Assembly (NCBI GenBank): GCA_945882215.1
Contig: CAMCWM010000002.1
Location: 1 to 64,000, forward strand
Direction: 5' to 3'
Source of the DNA: Akkermansia muciniphila
GTDB lineage: Bacteria > Verrucomicrobiota > Verrucomicrobiia > Verrucomicrobiales > Verrucomicrobiaceae
Length of the DNA: 64,000 nt
Shown here: positions 14,370-23,997 of the stretch, in pieces
Numbering within the stretch: position 1 is the first letter of the stretch
How the letters are laid out: every line of letters begins with the position of its first letter
Made by a program: the position numbers and the translations under genes
Notes under the pieces: model-generated
Told to the model about the DNA's origin: nothing
Seen by the model: the letters and a program-made list of their open reading frames with translations, nothing else
Databases searched by the model: none

Positions 14370-15818
14370 TCACCCCGACTCGAACATCCGCTCGAACGGC
14401 ACGAGGTAGTCGAAGTAGTCTTCGTCGGCGATGCCGGGGTCGAGTTCGCCTTGATAGACGAGGACGGTGCGGCAGGGCGTGCCTTTGGGGAGCTTCAGCT
14501 TGCGGATTTTTTCCTGCACGTCGGTGATGCAGGAATGGTCGATGCGGCCGCGGAGCTTGATCTCGACGACGTAGAGCGACTTCTTCGTGCGCAGCAGCAG
14601 GTCGATCTGACAGGCCTCCTTGCGCAGGGTTTTGCCCTGGAAATAGGGCGCGGCGTTGAGGATGGGCGTGTTGCCCAGCTCGATGAGGCGCAGGAGCGCA
14701 TCCCGGTTGCTGAGGACGAGGTTTTCAAACTGCAGGCCCATGAGCGTGTCCCACTGCGGCAGTGTCTCGAGCGCACGTTGGCGGAACAGGCCTTTGGCGA
14801 TGCGCTTCCGCTCGGGATCGACGTAGCGGAGGTAGAAGCGCGTGTAGTTGTCGCTCAGGCGATACTTGGCGCTGCGCTGCTCGGTGCCGGTGCTGGGATC
14901 AAACGGCAGGTCGCTGGTGATGAAGCCGGCGCTTTCCAGTTCCGCGAGCGCTTCCGTGACGATGCCGCCGCGGCCCACGTCGCGGTCGCGGCTGAGTTCG
15001 GTGAGTGTTTTCGACGGGCCGCTCAAGGCGCGGCAGATTTCGCGGTAACGATCAGCGCGGCGGTTGAAGACGCTGCTGAACAGGTCATCAAATTCCCGAA
15101 AGAGCAGCCCGCCGGGATCGAAGCACAGGCGGTGGATGTTTTGTTCCGCCGTCTGTGCGGGATCGATCTCCTCCAGGTAGCGCGGCACGCCGCCGGTGAC
15201 GGCGAGGGTCTTGATCTTCTCCAGCACGGGGATGCGCGAGGCCTTGCCACGCCAGAAGGGGATGCACTCCGGCAGCGGCATGGGCGGCAGGGTGAAGACC
15301 CACGAGCACCGGCCCACAAAACCGGCGCTGTTGAGCAAATTTGCCTCGATCCACGATGACATGGAGCCGCAGAGCACGACGACGAGGTCTTTGCGCTGGC
15401 TGAAGAGGTTGTCCCAGGCGATTTTGAGATGCCCGGCGAAGTCAGGATCGCCGATGGCCATCCAGGAGATCTCGTCGAGCAGCAGCACGGTCTTGCCCTT
15501 CTGCGGCAGCACGGTGGCGAGCGTCTGAAAGGCCTGAGGCCAGCTTTCGAGCGTCATCTTCGGCAGAGAGGTCTGCGCGGCGAGCTGCTCGGCAAAGCAG
15601 GCGAGTTGCTCCGCTTTGCCAATGCCCTCGCGCGGCCCCAAGCCCTCGAACTTCAGATAATGATCGCCATATGTCTGCCCGCAGTGCCTGACGAAGGCGC
15701 TTTTGCCGATGCGTCGGCGCCCCTGCACCACGACGAGCGAGGGCTTCGCCTGCCGCAGCAACCGGGCGAACTGGTCCGCGTGGAAACGGCGGCCGTGGAA
15801 GGGAAAGTCGTCTGGCAT
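14370..15818 (-). CDS. AAA ATPase with C-terminal DUF234/PD-(D/E)XK-like domain
   Basis: 482 residues from MPDDFPFHGRR at 15818; the longer ORF start overlaps a palindromic repeat. Walker A is VVQGRRRIGKSAF, Walker B is TVLLLDEISWMA, and a sensor-like VVLCGSMSSWIE follows. A winged-helix region (about 265-330) precedes the C-terminal part CQIDLLLRTKKSLYVVEIK, which has the D...ExK signature of a restriction-like nuclease fold. These DUF234/DUF4143-type ATPases are widespread, often single genes, with unestablished function; defence or selfish roles are suspected. It sits between two esterase copies on the opposite strand, cutting one of them. Three palindromic or half-palindromic repeats lie at its 5' end. 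Confidence 0.8.
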   Translation of the reverse strand: MPDDFPFHGRRFHADQFARLLRQAKPSLVVVQGRRRIGKSAFVRHCGQTYGDHYLKFEGLGPREGIGKAEQLACFAEQLAAQTSLPKMTLESWPQAFQTLATVLPQKGKTVLLLDEISWMAIGDPDFAGHLKIAWDNLFSQRKDLVVVLCGSMSSWIEANLLNSAGFVGRCSWVFTLPPMPLPECIPFWRGKASRIPVLEKIKTLAVTGGVPRYLEEIDPAQTAEQNIHRLCFDPGGLLFREFDDLFSSVFNRRADRYREICRALSGPSKTLTELSRDRDVGRGGIVTEALAELESAGFITSDLPFDPSTGTEQRSAKYRLSDNYTRFYLRYVDPERKRIAKGLFRQRALETLPQWDTLMGLQFENLVLSNRDALLRLIELGNTPILNAAPYFQGKTLRKEACQIDLLLRTKKSLYVVEIKLRGRIDHSCITDVQEKIRKLKLPKGTPCRTVLVYQGELDPGIADEDYFDYLVPFERMFESG

Positions 15819-15831
15819 GGCGAGGCAGAAT

Positions 15832-15954
15832 GTCGATTTGGTGCTGTGTTTTGGCTGGCAATAGAGAGCACGAAATCGACATGCGGTCAATTTTGTGCTG
15901 TTTATAAGTCATTCCATCAGGAGCACGAAATCGACGCCATGTTGATTCGGTGCT
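15832..15954. repeat. Regularly spaced palindromic repeats upstream of the AAA ATPase gene
   Basis: Two 33-bp palindromes (15867-15899 and 15922-15954) share AGCACGAAATCGAC as left arm and a GTYRATTYNGTGCT right arm. A third right-arm copy, GTCGATTTGGTGCT, lies at 15832-15845. The ends fall 54 and 55 bp apart, so units of 33 bp alternate with 21-22 bp unrelated spacers. They cover the ATPase gene's 5' leader and the gap to the esterase. Operator array, REP-like element or relic of insertion are all possible. Confidence 0.8.
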
Positions 15955-16007
15955 GCTGTAGAGATGGCATTGAGAGACGCTGCCCGCCGCGTCGTTTCCA
16001 GCCATCC

Positions 16008-16940
16008 ATGTCTCGCTGCCCTACGACCCTCCTACTTCTTGCCTTCTGCTGCACCGTTTTCGCCCAACCAGCCCAAAAGAAGGCTAATCAAGCCAACTCC
16101 CCCGATATGTGGGCAACCTCGCCAGTGCCGGCGCTGCCGACGAATGTCACGCATCACACCTTTCGCAGCGCATCCATGAAGAGTGAGGTGGGCTACTGCC
16201 TCTACCTGCCGCCGAGCTATGAAAAGAACACGCAGCGGCGCTATCCGGTGATTTACCATCTGCACGGCGCGGGCGGGAACGAGACGCGGAGCGTGTATTC
16301 GGCCAGCGTGCTGCATGAGGGCATTTTGGCAGGCAAACTGCCGGAGATCGTGATGGTCTTCCCGAATGGCGGACGCTCGACGATGTATCAGGACAGCGGC
16401 GACGGGCGCTTCATGGCGGAGACGATGATGATCAAGGAACTCATCCCGCACATCGACGCCACCTATCGCACCATCGCTGATCGCAAGGCGCGCTGCATCG
16501 AGGGCTTCAGCATGGGCGGACGCGGATCGACGAATCTCGCGATGAAATACCCGCAGATGTTTGGCTCGCTCTTCAATCAAAGTGGCAACGTCTATCACGT
16601 CTCCAACGCGAAGAACCTGCCAAACGCCTACCTGGGCGACGATCCGCAGCGCCTGCGTGACAACGACGCCTTCCTGAACCTCACGAAGAACCTCGACTTC
16701 ATCAAAGCCAACCTGCGCATCCAGGTCGCCTGCGGCACCGCCGATCCCGACCATCTCAAAACCGTCCGTGAATACCACGAGGCGCTTACTGCCGCCGGCA
16801 TGCCTCATAGCTATTTCGAGGTCGAAGGCCTCGATCACAACCAGAAGAAGATGATCGACGGTCGCAAAGCCACTTGGTTTGACTTCCACATCGAATCTCT
16901 CAAGCTCAACCACATCGACCTCCACTACCTCAAGCCATGA
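16008..16940 (+). CDS. Secreted esterase (esterase D / acetylxylan- or feruloyl-esterase-like alpha/beta hydrolase)
   Basis: 310 residues from [15 protein letters not shown]; upstream ORF codons are spurious. After the signal peptide come [20 protein letters not shown], the oxyanion region [10 protein letters not shown], the nucleophile motif GFSMGGRGS, and likely acid/His in CGTADPDH and EGLDHN. Family members deacylate polysaccharides or hydrolyse S-formylglutathione-like esters; export here favours removal of acetyl or feruloyl groups from polysaccharides. It overlaps the next gene by 4 nt (ATGA), so the two are co-translated. A degraded paralogue lies 1.9 kb upstream. Confidence 0.85.
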   Translation: MSRCPTTLLLLAFCCTVFAQPAQKKANQANSPDMWATSPVPALPTNVTHHTFRSASMKSEVGYCLYLPPSYEKNTQRRYPVIYHLHGAGGNETRSVYSASVLHEGILAGKLPEIVMVFPNGGRSTMYQDSGDGRFMAETMMIKELIPHIDATYRTIADRKARCIEGFSMGGRGSTNLAMKYPQMFGSLFNQSGNVYHVSNAKNLPNAYLGDDPQRLRDNDAFLNLTKNLDFIKANLRIQVACGTADPDHLKTVREYHEALTAAGMPHSYFEVEGLDHNQKKMIDGRKATWFDFHIESLKLNHIDLHYLKP

Positions 16941-17641
16941 AACGACTCCTCCTGCTCCTTTCCGTGTATTCCGTGTTTTCCGTAGGCCATGCTGCAGAGC
17001 CTGCTTTGCTCTTCTCCGACGACTTCGCCCGCGATGAAGCCTCGCCCGGCAAGGAAGACATCGGCAACGGCTGGACCAGCAACAGTGGCTGGCGTGCCAA
17101 AGGCCACCAGCAAGTCGATCTCAAGGACGGCGTCATGCACGTCACCAAGCACGCCGAGGCCGATCACGGCGTCGCCATCTTCCACAACGTCGAGTTTCAG
17201 GACGGAGTTGTCGAATTGCGCTTCAAACTCGGTGATGGCGATGATCTGGGGGTCGATTTCGTGGATCGCGAATTGAAGACCGTCCACGCCGGTCATCTCT
17301 GCATGGCTCGCGTGACCAACAAGAACCTGCAAATCACCGATTCCAAGACCGGCGGCATGGATCTCAAGATTCAGGAACGTCGCAAAGCCGGTGACAAGTC
17401 GCCCGAACTGGCCGCTCTGCTCAAAACCAAGACAAAGTCCTTCAAACTCGATCTCAAGCCCGAAGACTGGCACACGATGCACATCACCGTCGAGGGCGAC
17501 AAAATGACCGTCAAAATCGACGGCGTGGAAACCGGCAGCTTCAGCAGCGAAGGCATCGCGCATCCGACGAAGCGCATGATCACCCTCGCCGTGAACAAAT
17601 CCGCGCAGGTGGACGATGTGAAGGTTTGGAAGCTTAAATAG
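16937..17641 (+). CDS. Secreted concanavalin A-like/DUF1080-type domain protein
   Basis: 234 residues. A signal peptide ([20 protein letters not shown]) is followed by a jelly-roll pattern: [64 protein letters not shown] and a final DDVKVWKL strand. This layout fits the LamG/DUF1080 (3-keto-disaccharide hydrolase) superfamily, which binds or cleaves sugars. No catalytic residue can be named with confidence. It is translationally coupled to the esterase and followed 7 bp later by the NHL gene. Confidence 0.7.
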   Translation: MKRLLLLLSVYSVFSVGHAAEPALLFSDDFARDEASPGKEDIGNGWTSNSGWRAKGHQQVDLKDGVMHVTKHAEADHGVAIFHNVEFQDGVVELRFKLGDGDDLGVDFVDRELKTVHAGHLCMARVTNKNLQITDSKTGGMDLKIQERRKAGDKSPELAALLKTKTKSFKLDLKPEDWHTMHITVEGDKMTVKIDGVETGSFSSEGIAHPTKRMITLAVNKSAQVDDVKVWKLK

Positions 17642-17648
17642 CCCCGCC

Positions 17649-18605
17649 ATGTGCCGCATCTCTCTGCTCTGCCTATTCGCCGCGAGTGTTTTCGCGCAGA
17701 CGCATCACGAAGTTGTGCCCGACTGGCCGAAACTGCCCGAGGGGCATGTTCTCGGCCTTTGTGCCGGAGTGGGAGTCGATGCGCAGAACCGGGTGTTTGT
17801 GTTTCACCGCAGCGGGCGGAAGTGGTCGAATCCGTTTCCGAAGGAACCGATCTCGCAACCGACGGTGAGTGTGTTTGATGGTGCGACGGGCAAGTTGCTG
17901 AGCACCTGGGGTGAAAACCGCTTCATCATGCCGCACGGCCTCACGGTGGATCATGAAGGCAATTTGTGGCTGACCGATGTGGGGCTGCATCAAGTCTTCA
18001 AGTTCACGCCCGAAGGCAAATTGCTCCTCACGCTTGGGGAACGAGCCGTGCCGGGCAATGACCCTGCGCATTTCAACCTGCCCACCGATGTCGCCGTGCT
18101 GCGCGATGGATCGTTTTATGTGAGCGATGGCTACAAGAACACGCGGGTGATGAAGTTCAGCTCCGAGGGCAAGTTTGAGTTCGAATGGGGCACGAAGGGC
18201 AAAGGCGCGGGCGAGTTCAACCTGCCGCACGGCATCGCGGTCGATGCACAGGGCCGCGTGATCGTGTGTGACCGCGAGAACGAGAGGTTGCAGGTCTTTG
18301 ATGCGAAGGGCGGCGTCCTTCACGAATGGAAGGGTCCGCAGATCGGCAAGCCTTACGGCGTGGCGGTTGGTTCCAACGGCCACATCTTTGTCATCGATGG
18401 TGGTTCGCCCTCGCTGCGGCTCTCCGAACGCGGCAAGACCGTCGAACTCGATGCCACAGGCGAAGTGCTCGATTCCTTTGGCACCCATGGCAAAGAGCCC
18501 GGCCAGTTTCAGCTCGGTCATGACATCGCCATTGGCCCTGATGGTGTCGTTTATGTCGCAGAGGGCACCGGTGCTCGGGTGCAGAAGTTTGTGCGGCGGA
18601 AATGA
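17649..18605 (+). CDS. Secreted NHL-repeat beta-propeller
   Basis: 318 residues with a short signal peptide (MCRISLLCLFAASVFAQ). At least five NHL-type repeats are visible, each with the form FxxPxGIAVDxxGxVxVxDxxNxRVxxF, for example FIMPHGLTVDHEGNLWLTD, FNLPTDVAVLRDGSFYVSD and FNLPHGIAVDAQGRVIVCD. Related proteins include the lyase domain of peptidylglycine alpha-amidating monooxygenase and many binding propellers. A function beyond a secreted propeller cannot be given. It is part of the esterase operon by spacing. Confidence 0.8.
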   Translation: MCRISLLCLFAASVFAQTHHEVVPDWPKLPEGHVLGLCAGVGVDAQNRVFVFHRSGRKWSNPFPKEPISQPTVSVFDGATGKLLSTWGENRFIMPHGLTVDHEGNLWLTDVGLHQVFKFTPEGKLLLTLGERAVPGNDPAHFNLPTDVAVLRDGSFYVSDGYKNTRVMKFSSEGKFEFEWGTKGKGAGEFNLPHGIAVDAQGRVIVCDRENERLQVFDAKGGVLHEWKGPQIGKPYGVAVGSNGHIFVIDGGSPSLRLSERGKTVELDATGEVLDSFGTHGKEPGQFQLGHDIAIGPDGVVYVAEGTGARVQKFVRRK

Positions 18606-18645
18606 CCTGCCAAAACCAAAGGTGGGAGCACGTAATTCACAGCCC

Positions 18646-19815
18646 ATGATCACCAACCGTCGTCAGTTCATCGCCACCACCGCTCTCGCGATTCCTTTCA
18701 TCACACGGGCGGCCGCGCCTGCGGCGAAGATCATCGAAACAAAAGTCATCTCCCAGCAGCCGGAGTTTTATCACGGCTGGCCGACAGTGGCGCAGCGAAA
18801 GAATGGCGAGCTGTGGGTGACCTGCTCCGGTGGACGCGAAGCCCATGTGTGCCCGTTTGGAAAAGTCGTGGCGATGAAATCGACCGACCATGGCGGCACA
18901 TGGTCCGCGCCACGGGTGATTTACGACGGACCAATCGATGATCGTGACTCCGGCGTGCTGGAGACGGAGAAAGGCACGCTGCTGGTCACCACCTTCACGT
19001 CTCTGGCTTATGAGGATTCATTCAAGAAGGCTGTGGCGATGGCTGAACTGACTGACAAAGGCTGGGTGTCGAAAGCGATGCCTGCGGAGCGCTATGCACG
19101 CTGGAAAGCCGCGCATGAAAAGCTCAGCGATGCCGAACGCCAGACGCAGCTCGGCGAATGGGTGCTGCGCTCCAGCGATGGCGGTGAAACGTGGTCCAAG
19201 CCGATTCCCACCATCGTGAACAGCCCGCACGGGCCGGTCCAGCTCAAGGATGGCCGGCTGCTCTACGCCGGGAAGCAATTGTGGTCCGGTGACAAGAAGA
19301 TCGGCGTGGCCGAGTCGAAGGACGACGGCCTCACCTGGCAGTGGCTGGCGGAGATCCCGACGCGTCAGGGCGATGACGCCACGAAGTCTTATCATGAGCT
19401 GCACGCCATCGAGGCATCGGATGGCACGCTCATCGCGCAGATTCGCAATCACAACGCCGCGAACAAAGGCGAGACGTTGCAATCCGAATCCACTGACGGC
19501 GGGAAGACGTGGAGCGAACCGCATTCCATCGGTGTCTGGGGCCTGCCTTCGCATCTGCTGCGTCTGCGAGATGGCCGTCTCGTCATGAGCTACGGCCACC
19601 GCCGCAAGCCGTTTGGCAACCAGGCGCGCATCAGCAATGACAATGGCAAAACCTGGGGTGAGGCGACCATTCTCTCCGGCGACGGTGTCGGCGGCGATCT
19701 TGGCTACCCGAGCACGGTGGAGCTGCCGGACGGCACGCTGCTCAGCGTGTGGTATGAAAAAATGGCGGAGCTGAAACTCGCCGTACTGCGGCAGGCGACA
19801 TGGCGGCTGGAGTGA
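18646..19815 (+). CDS. Tat-exported sialidase-family (BNR/Asp-box) protein
   Basis: 389 residues from MITNRRQFIATTALAIPF; the RRQFI motif and mild hydrophobic stretch indicate Tat export. Five Asp-boxes mark a six-bladed sialidase-type propeller: STDHGGTWS, SSDGGETWS, SKDDGLTWQ, STDGGKTWS and SNDNGKTWG. In PVC bacteria these proteins are usually annotated as exo-alpha-sialidase, but substrate specificity is unproven and many are not true sialidases. The ORF track start 380 bp earlier runs through the NHL gene and is spurious. It is preceded by GGTGGGAGC as a plausible ribosome site. Confidence 0.82.
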   Translation: MITNRRQFIATTALAIPFITRAAAPAAKIIETKVISQQPEFYHGWPTVAQRKNGELWVTCSGGREAHVCPFGKVVAMKSTDHGGTWSAPRVIYDGPIDDRDSGVLETEKGTLLVTTFTSLAYEDSFKKAVAMAELTDKGWVSKAMPAERYARWKAAHEKLSDAERQTQLGEWVLRSSDGGETWSKPIPTIVNSPHGPVQLKDGRLLYAGKQLWSGDKKIGVAESKDDGLTWQWLAEIPTRQGDDATKSYHELHAIEASDGTLIAQIRNHNAANKGETLQSESTDGGKTWSEPHSIGVWGLPSHLLRLRDGRLVMSYGHRRKPFGNQARISNDNGKTWGEATILSGDGVGGDLGYPSTVELPDGTLLSVWYEKMAELKLAVLRQATWRLE

Positions 19816-19861
19816 CTTCCAGGCTTGCAAAGTTGTCGCGCTCACGGCTGAATGGCCGTCC

Positions 19862-22741
19862 ATGAAAATTCGCTTTCTTTGGGCGCTCGGTTTCGCCGTG
19901 GTTTCCGCCGCTTTTGCCGCGGACATGCTGCGTCCACCAGGTTTGCGACCGCTGGAGGCTTCGAGTCATGCGCTGGTCGGCGCGCGTGTGGTAACGAGTC
20001 CGGGGAAGGAACTTGAAAAGGGCACGATCATCCTGCGCGAGGGACGCATCGTGGCCGTGGGAGCCGGGATTGATGTTCCCAAAGATGCGCGGATGCATGA
20101 CATGACGGGCACGACGATCTATGCGGGCTTCATCGACGCGCATGTGTCGTTCGCGAAGTCCACGCGCAACGCACCCGAAGAAGGCGGGCCACCGGTGGAA
20201 GAAGGGGTGCTCACCTCGGGAGCCGTAGCACCGTTTCTCGGCGTGAATTCGGCGGCAGGCGGGCCGGGCGCCAAATCCGTCGTCACTCCCGAGCGCCGCA
20301 TGACGCGAGAGCATGCGCCGTCGCAAAAATCACTCGATGCGCTGCGGCATGAAGGTTTCACGGCGGCGAATGTCGTGCCGGACACGGGCGTGATTCGCGG
20401 CGTGAGCACGTTTGTGTCGCTGGCGTCCGGTGATCCCGATGTGGCGATCATCCGGCCAGACACTTTTCAACATGTGAGCATTGATGCGCCACGCTCAGGG
20501 TCGGATGAAGATGAGGACACAAAGCCACGTGCGTATCCGGCCTCACTGATGGGCGTGATCGCGGTGGTGCGGCAGACGTTTATCGACGCAAGGCATCAGG
20601 CGGCGGATCACGCGCATTATGCGAAGCATGCCAAGGATCGTCCACGCCCAGCGCAGGACACGTCATTGGAAGCGCTGCTGCCTGCGGCGGAGAAAAAGAT
20701 GCCGGTGCTGTTTGAACCGGCCAGCGTGCTGATGGTGGAGCGCGCGGCGCAATTGGCGCGTGAGTTCGATTTGCAGCCTGCGCTACTCGCCTGCGGTCAG
20801 GAGTGGCGCAGGCCAGAACTGGCGCGTGCGGCAAAAGCGCCGTTCATCGTGCCGGTGGATTTTCCAGAAGTCGCGAAGCTGCCGGAGGATGACGACTGGC
20901 TCGCGGTGCCGTTTGAAACGCTGCGTGCGTGGGATCATGCGCCGAGCAATGCCGCGCTGCTGCGTCGCGAGGGCGTGGAGATCGCGCTCACGACGCACGG
21001 CCTGGCAAAACGCAGTTCATTTCGCACCAATGCACGTCTGGCCATTGCACGCGGCCTCAGCGCGGACGATGCGCTCGCCGCGCTGACCACCGTGCCCGCA
21101 AAACTCTGCGGCGTGGGTGATCAACTCGGCACTATCGAGGTTGGAAAGCTCGCGCATCTCACGGTGGTGGAGAAAGGCGGCTACTTCGATAAAGACGCCC
21201 GCGTGCGTGAAGTGTGGATCGACGGACGTCAGTTCCAGGCGCCGATCAAAGACGACAAAAAGGACGCCAAGGACAAAAAAGACGATGAGTACGAGGCGAA
21301 AAAATCGGAGAAGAAGGTGCTGCGCGAAAAGCTCACCGCCGCACCGGCACAGCAGGATCGCGGTCCGCTTCTCTCGCCAAAGTCGGTCTTGATCAAGAAC
21401 GCCACGATCTGGACCTGCGGGCCGAAGGGACTCATCGAAAACGCGAGCCTGCTCATCACCAATGGCAAGATCACGCACGTCGGCTCCTTCAAGGTGGAGC
21501 TGTCAGCAGACACGCTGGTGATCGACATTCCCGGCATTCACATCACGCCAGGCCTCATCGACTGCCACAGTCACAGCATGATAATGGGCGGTGTGAACGA
21601 AGGCACGCTGCCCTCCACCGCGATGGTGCGCGTGGAAGATGTGGTGAACTCCGAATCAGAAACGATTCACCAGCAACTCGCGGGCGGACTCACCACCACG
21701 AATCTTTTACATGGTTCGGCGAACCCGATTGGCGGGCAAAACTGCGTCATCAAGCTGCGTGATGGTGCCGCGCCGGAGGATTTGAAGTTCAAAGGTGCTC
21801 CCGGTGGCATCAAGTTCGCGCTCGGCGAGAATGTGAAACAATCCGGCTGGGGTGACGCCTTCAAATCACGCTTTCCGCAGTCACGCATGGGTGTTCCTGC
21901 GTTTCACACGAACCGCTTCACCGCCGCGCAGCAATACATGGCCGAGATCGAGAAGCAGAAACGCGATGGCGGGCCGCCGGTGCGGCGTGATCTCGAACTG
22001 GAGACCATCGCGGAGATCATTCGCGGCGAACGGCTCGTGCATTGTCACAGCTACCGCCAGGATGAGATCCTCGCCTTTTTGCGCGTGATGGAGGGCTTCA
22101 AAGTGCGTGTCGGCACGCTCCAGCACATCCTCGAAGGCTACAAGGTGGCCGATGAGATCGCCCAACACGGCGCAGGCGCGTCGGCCTTCTCCGACTGGTG
22201 GGCTTACAAGCTCGAAGTGTATGACGCCATTCCGCACGCTGGCAGCATCATGCGCGAGCGCGGCGTGCTCGTGTCGTTCAACTCCGATTCGTCGGATCAT
22301 GCGCGTCGTTTGAATCTCGAAGCGGCGAAGGCCGTGAAGTATGGCGGCACCTCCGAGGAGGAAGCGCTGAAGTTTGTGACGCTCAATCCGGCGAAGCAGC
22401 TCCGCATCGACAAATCGGTTGGCTCGCTTGAAGTTGGTAAAGATGGCGATTTCGTCATCTGGAGCGGTCATCCGCTCTCCACATCGTCGATCTGCCTGCA
22501 AACGTGGATCGAGGGCAAACAGTACTTTGAACGCGAAGCCGCGAAACGCCGCGCCGACTCCCGGCACACCGAAAGACTCGCGCTGATTGCCAAGGCCAAA
22601 AAAATCGCCACGGGCAGCAGCACAAGCTCTCCATCTGATGACAAGGCCAAGGCCCGATTTTTCTTCCGCACGCTCGAAGAACGTCAAAACCACCTGTGTG
22701 TGGACTGCTGCATGGAAAGGTCGCTCTCATGGGAAAACTGA
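19862..22741 (+). CDS. Secreted tandem amidohydrolase (degenerate N-terminal plus intact C-terminal domain)
   Basis: 959 residues, about twice a single amidohydrolase. After the signal peptide, domain 1 (about 35-450) has ALVGARVVTSPGKELEKGTI and GFIDAHVSF, where the metal motif HxH has become HVS. A charged linker (DDKKDAKDKKDDEYEAKKS) leads to domain 2 (about 495-930), with GLIDCHSHSM (intact HxH), HCHSYRQDEI and FNSDSSDHARRLN as metal/catalytic segments. Domain 2 is imidazolonepropionase-like and probably hydrolyses a cyclic amide or peptide-like substrate. Domain 1 is predicted inactive. Its end overlaps the next amidohydrolase gene by 13 nt. Confidence 0.82.
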   Translation: MKIRFLWALGFAVVSAAFAADMLRPPGLRPLEASSHALVGARVVTSPGKELEKGTIILREGRIVAVGAGIDVPKDARMHDMTGTTIYAGFIDAHVSFAKSTRNAPEEGGPPVEEGVLTSGAVAPFLGVNSAAGGPGAKSVVTPERRMTREHAPSQKSLDALRHEGFTAANVVPDTGVIRGVSTFVSLASGDPDVAIIRPDTFQHVSIDAPRSGSDEDEDTKPRAYPASLMGVIAVVRQTFIDARHQAADHAHYAKHAKDRPRPAQDTSLEALLPAAEKKMPVLFEPASVLMVERAAQLAREFDLQPALLACGQEWRRPELARAAKAPFIVPVDFPEVAKLPEDDDWLAVPFETLRAWDHAPSNAALLRREGVEIALTTHGLAKRSSFRTNARLAIARGLSADDALAALTTVPAKLCGVGDQLGTIEVGKLAHLTVVEKGGYFDKDARVREVWIDGRQFQAPIKDDKKDAKDKKDDEYEAKKSEKKVLREKLTAAPAQQDRGPLLSPKSVLIKNATIWTCGPKGLIENASLLITNGKITHVGSFKVELSADTLVIDIPGIHITPGLIDCHSHSMIMGGVNEGTLPSTAMVRVEDVVNSESETIHQQLAGGLTTTNLLHGSANPIGGQNCVIKLRDGAAPEDLKFKGAPGGIKFALGENVKQSGWGDAFKSRFPQSRMGVPAFHTNRFTAAQQYMAEIEKQKRDGGPPVRRDLELETIAEIIRGERLVHCHSYRQDEILAFLRVMEGFKVRVGTLQHILEGYKVADEIAQHGAGASAFSDWWAYKLEVYDAIPHAGSIMRERGVLVSFNSDSSDHARRLNLEAAKAVKYGGTSEEEALKFVTLNPAKQLRIDKSVGSLEVGKDGDFVIWSGHPLSTSSICLQTWIEGKQYFEREAAKRRADSRHTERLALIAKAKKIATGSSTSSPSDDKAKARFFFRTLEERQNHLCVDCCMERSLSWEN

Positions 22742-23997
22742 TCACATTTCTTCTCCTCGCGCTCACCACCGCGCACGCCGACACCTTGCTGCTGCGCGGT
22801 GCGGTGGTACACACGGTCGCGAATGGCACGCTCGACACGGGCGATGTGCTCATTCGTGATGGACGCATCGCCGCAGTCGCGGAACGCATCGATGAAAAGG
22901 CGGATCGCGTGCTGGAGCTCAAGGGCCTGCATCTTTATCCCGGCCTTGTGAGTCCGAGCACGGATCTCGGTCTTGTTGAGATCCCCGCACTGCGCGCGGC
23001 GGTGGATGACAAAGAGACGGGTGAGTTCACGCCTGAGGTCGAATCGTGGAATGCGGTGAATCCCGACAGCGAGTTGATCCCGGTGGCGCGTGCGAACGGC
23101 ATCACGCATTTCGCGCCGACGCCGCAGGGAAAATTCATCACCGGCAGCTCCGGCATGATGGCCGCACGCGGCTGGACCATCGAGGACATGCTCGTGCGCC
23201 GCCACACGGCCATGCATCTCGTCTGGCCGGGCCATTCGCTGAAGGTTCCGGGCCCCAATGCACCCGCAGATGCCAAATCGCTCGATGAACAGGCCCGCGA
23301 GCGAAAAGAGAAGGTGCGGGAGATCGAGCGCTTCCTCGCGGATGCCGAGGCGTGGGCCAAACGCGATGCAAAAAGCCCAAAAGTGCCCGCATGGGAGGCC
23401 ATGCAGCCTGTTTTGCGTGGCGAAGTGCCGCTCATCATTCATGCGAACGGTCAGCGCGAAATCCGCGCCGCGCTGACGTGGAGCGAAGCGCATCCCAAAC
23501 TGCGCATCGTGCTCCTCGGCGGACGCGATGCCTGGATGCACGCGGAGGAACTCGCCAGACGCAAAATCGCCGTCATTTACACCGAAGTTTACGCGCTGCC
23601 ATCGCGCTCCACCGACAGCTACGACGTGCAGTTCAGCGCGCCGTCGATTCTGCACAAGGCCGGTGTCACCGTGGCGATCAGCGAGGGACTTGAGCGCGCC
23701 AGCTCCTCCGGTCAGCGCAATCTGCCCTACATCGCCGCACAGGCGGCAGCCTTCGGATTGCCCGTCGATGCCGCGCTGGCATCCATCACACTCATTCCCG
23801 CGCAGATTCATGGCCTCGGCGATCAGCTTGGCAGCATCGAAGCTGGCAAGGACGCCTCGCTGTTCGCCGCCACCGGCGACATTCTCGACATCCGCAGCCA
23901 GGTGAAGCATCTGTGGATCAGCGGTGTCGAGCAATCGCTGGAGTCACGGCACACCCGGCTGGCGGAGCGCTACCGTTCGAGACCGAAGGCGAAATGA
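22729..23997 (+). CDS. Secreted amidohydrolase-like protein lacking the metal-binding HxH motif
   Basis: 422 residues from MGKLITFLLLALTTAHAD (signal peptide); the start overlaps the upstream gene by 13 nt. The N-terminal amidohydrolase pattern LLLRGAVVHTVANGTLDTGD and the C-terminal GDQLGSIEAGKDASLFA are typical, but the metal site reads YPGLVSPSTDLG instead of GxxDxHxH. Other ligand positions (LIIHANGQREI) keep one His. It is probably a non-catalytic partner of the tandem enzyme upstream, matching its own degenerate first domain. The two would be translated from one message. Confidence 0.78.
   Translation: MGKLITFLLLALTTAHADTLLLRGAVVHTVANGTLDTGDVLIRDGRIAAVAERIDEKADRVLELKGLHLYPGLVSPSTDLGLVEIPALRAAVDDKETGEFTPEVESWNAVNPDSELIPVARANGITHFAPTPQGKFITGSSGMMAARGWTIEDMLVRRHTAMHLVWPGHSLKVPGPNAPADAKSLDEQARERKEKVREIERFLADAEAWAKRDAKSPKVPAWEAMQPVLRGEVPLIIHANGQREIRAALTWSEAHPKLRIVLLGGRDAWMHAEELARRKIAVIYTEVYALPSRSTDSYDVQFSAPSILHKAGVTVAISEGLERASSSGQRNLPYIAAQAAAFGLPVDAALASITLIPAQIHGLGDQLGSIEAGKDASLFAATGDILDIRSQVKHLWISGVEQSLESRHTRLAERYRSRPKAK

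Noticed and set aside
15832-15954. A mini CRISPR array
   Set aside because: Spacers are only 21-22 bp, there are at most three repeat units, the repeats vary in sequence, and no cas genes are nearby.
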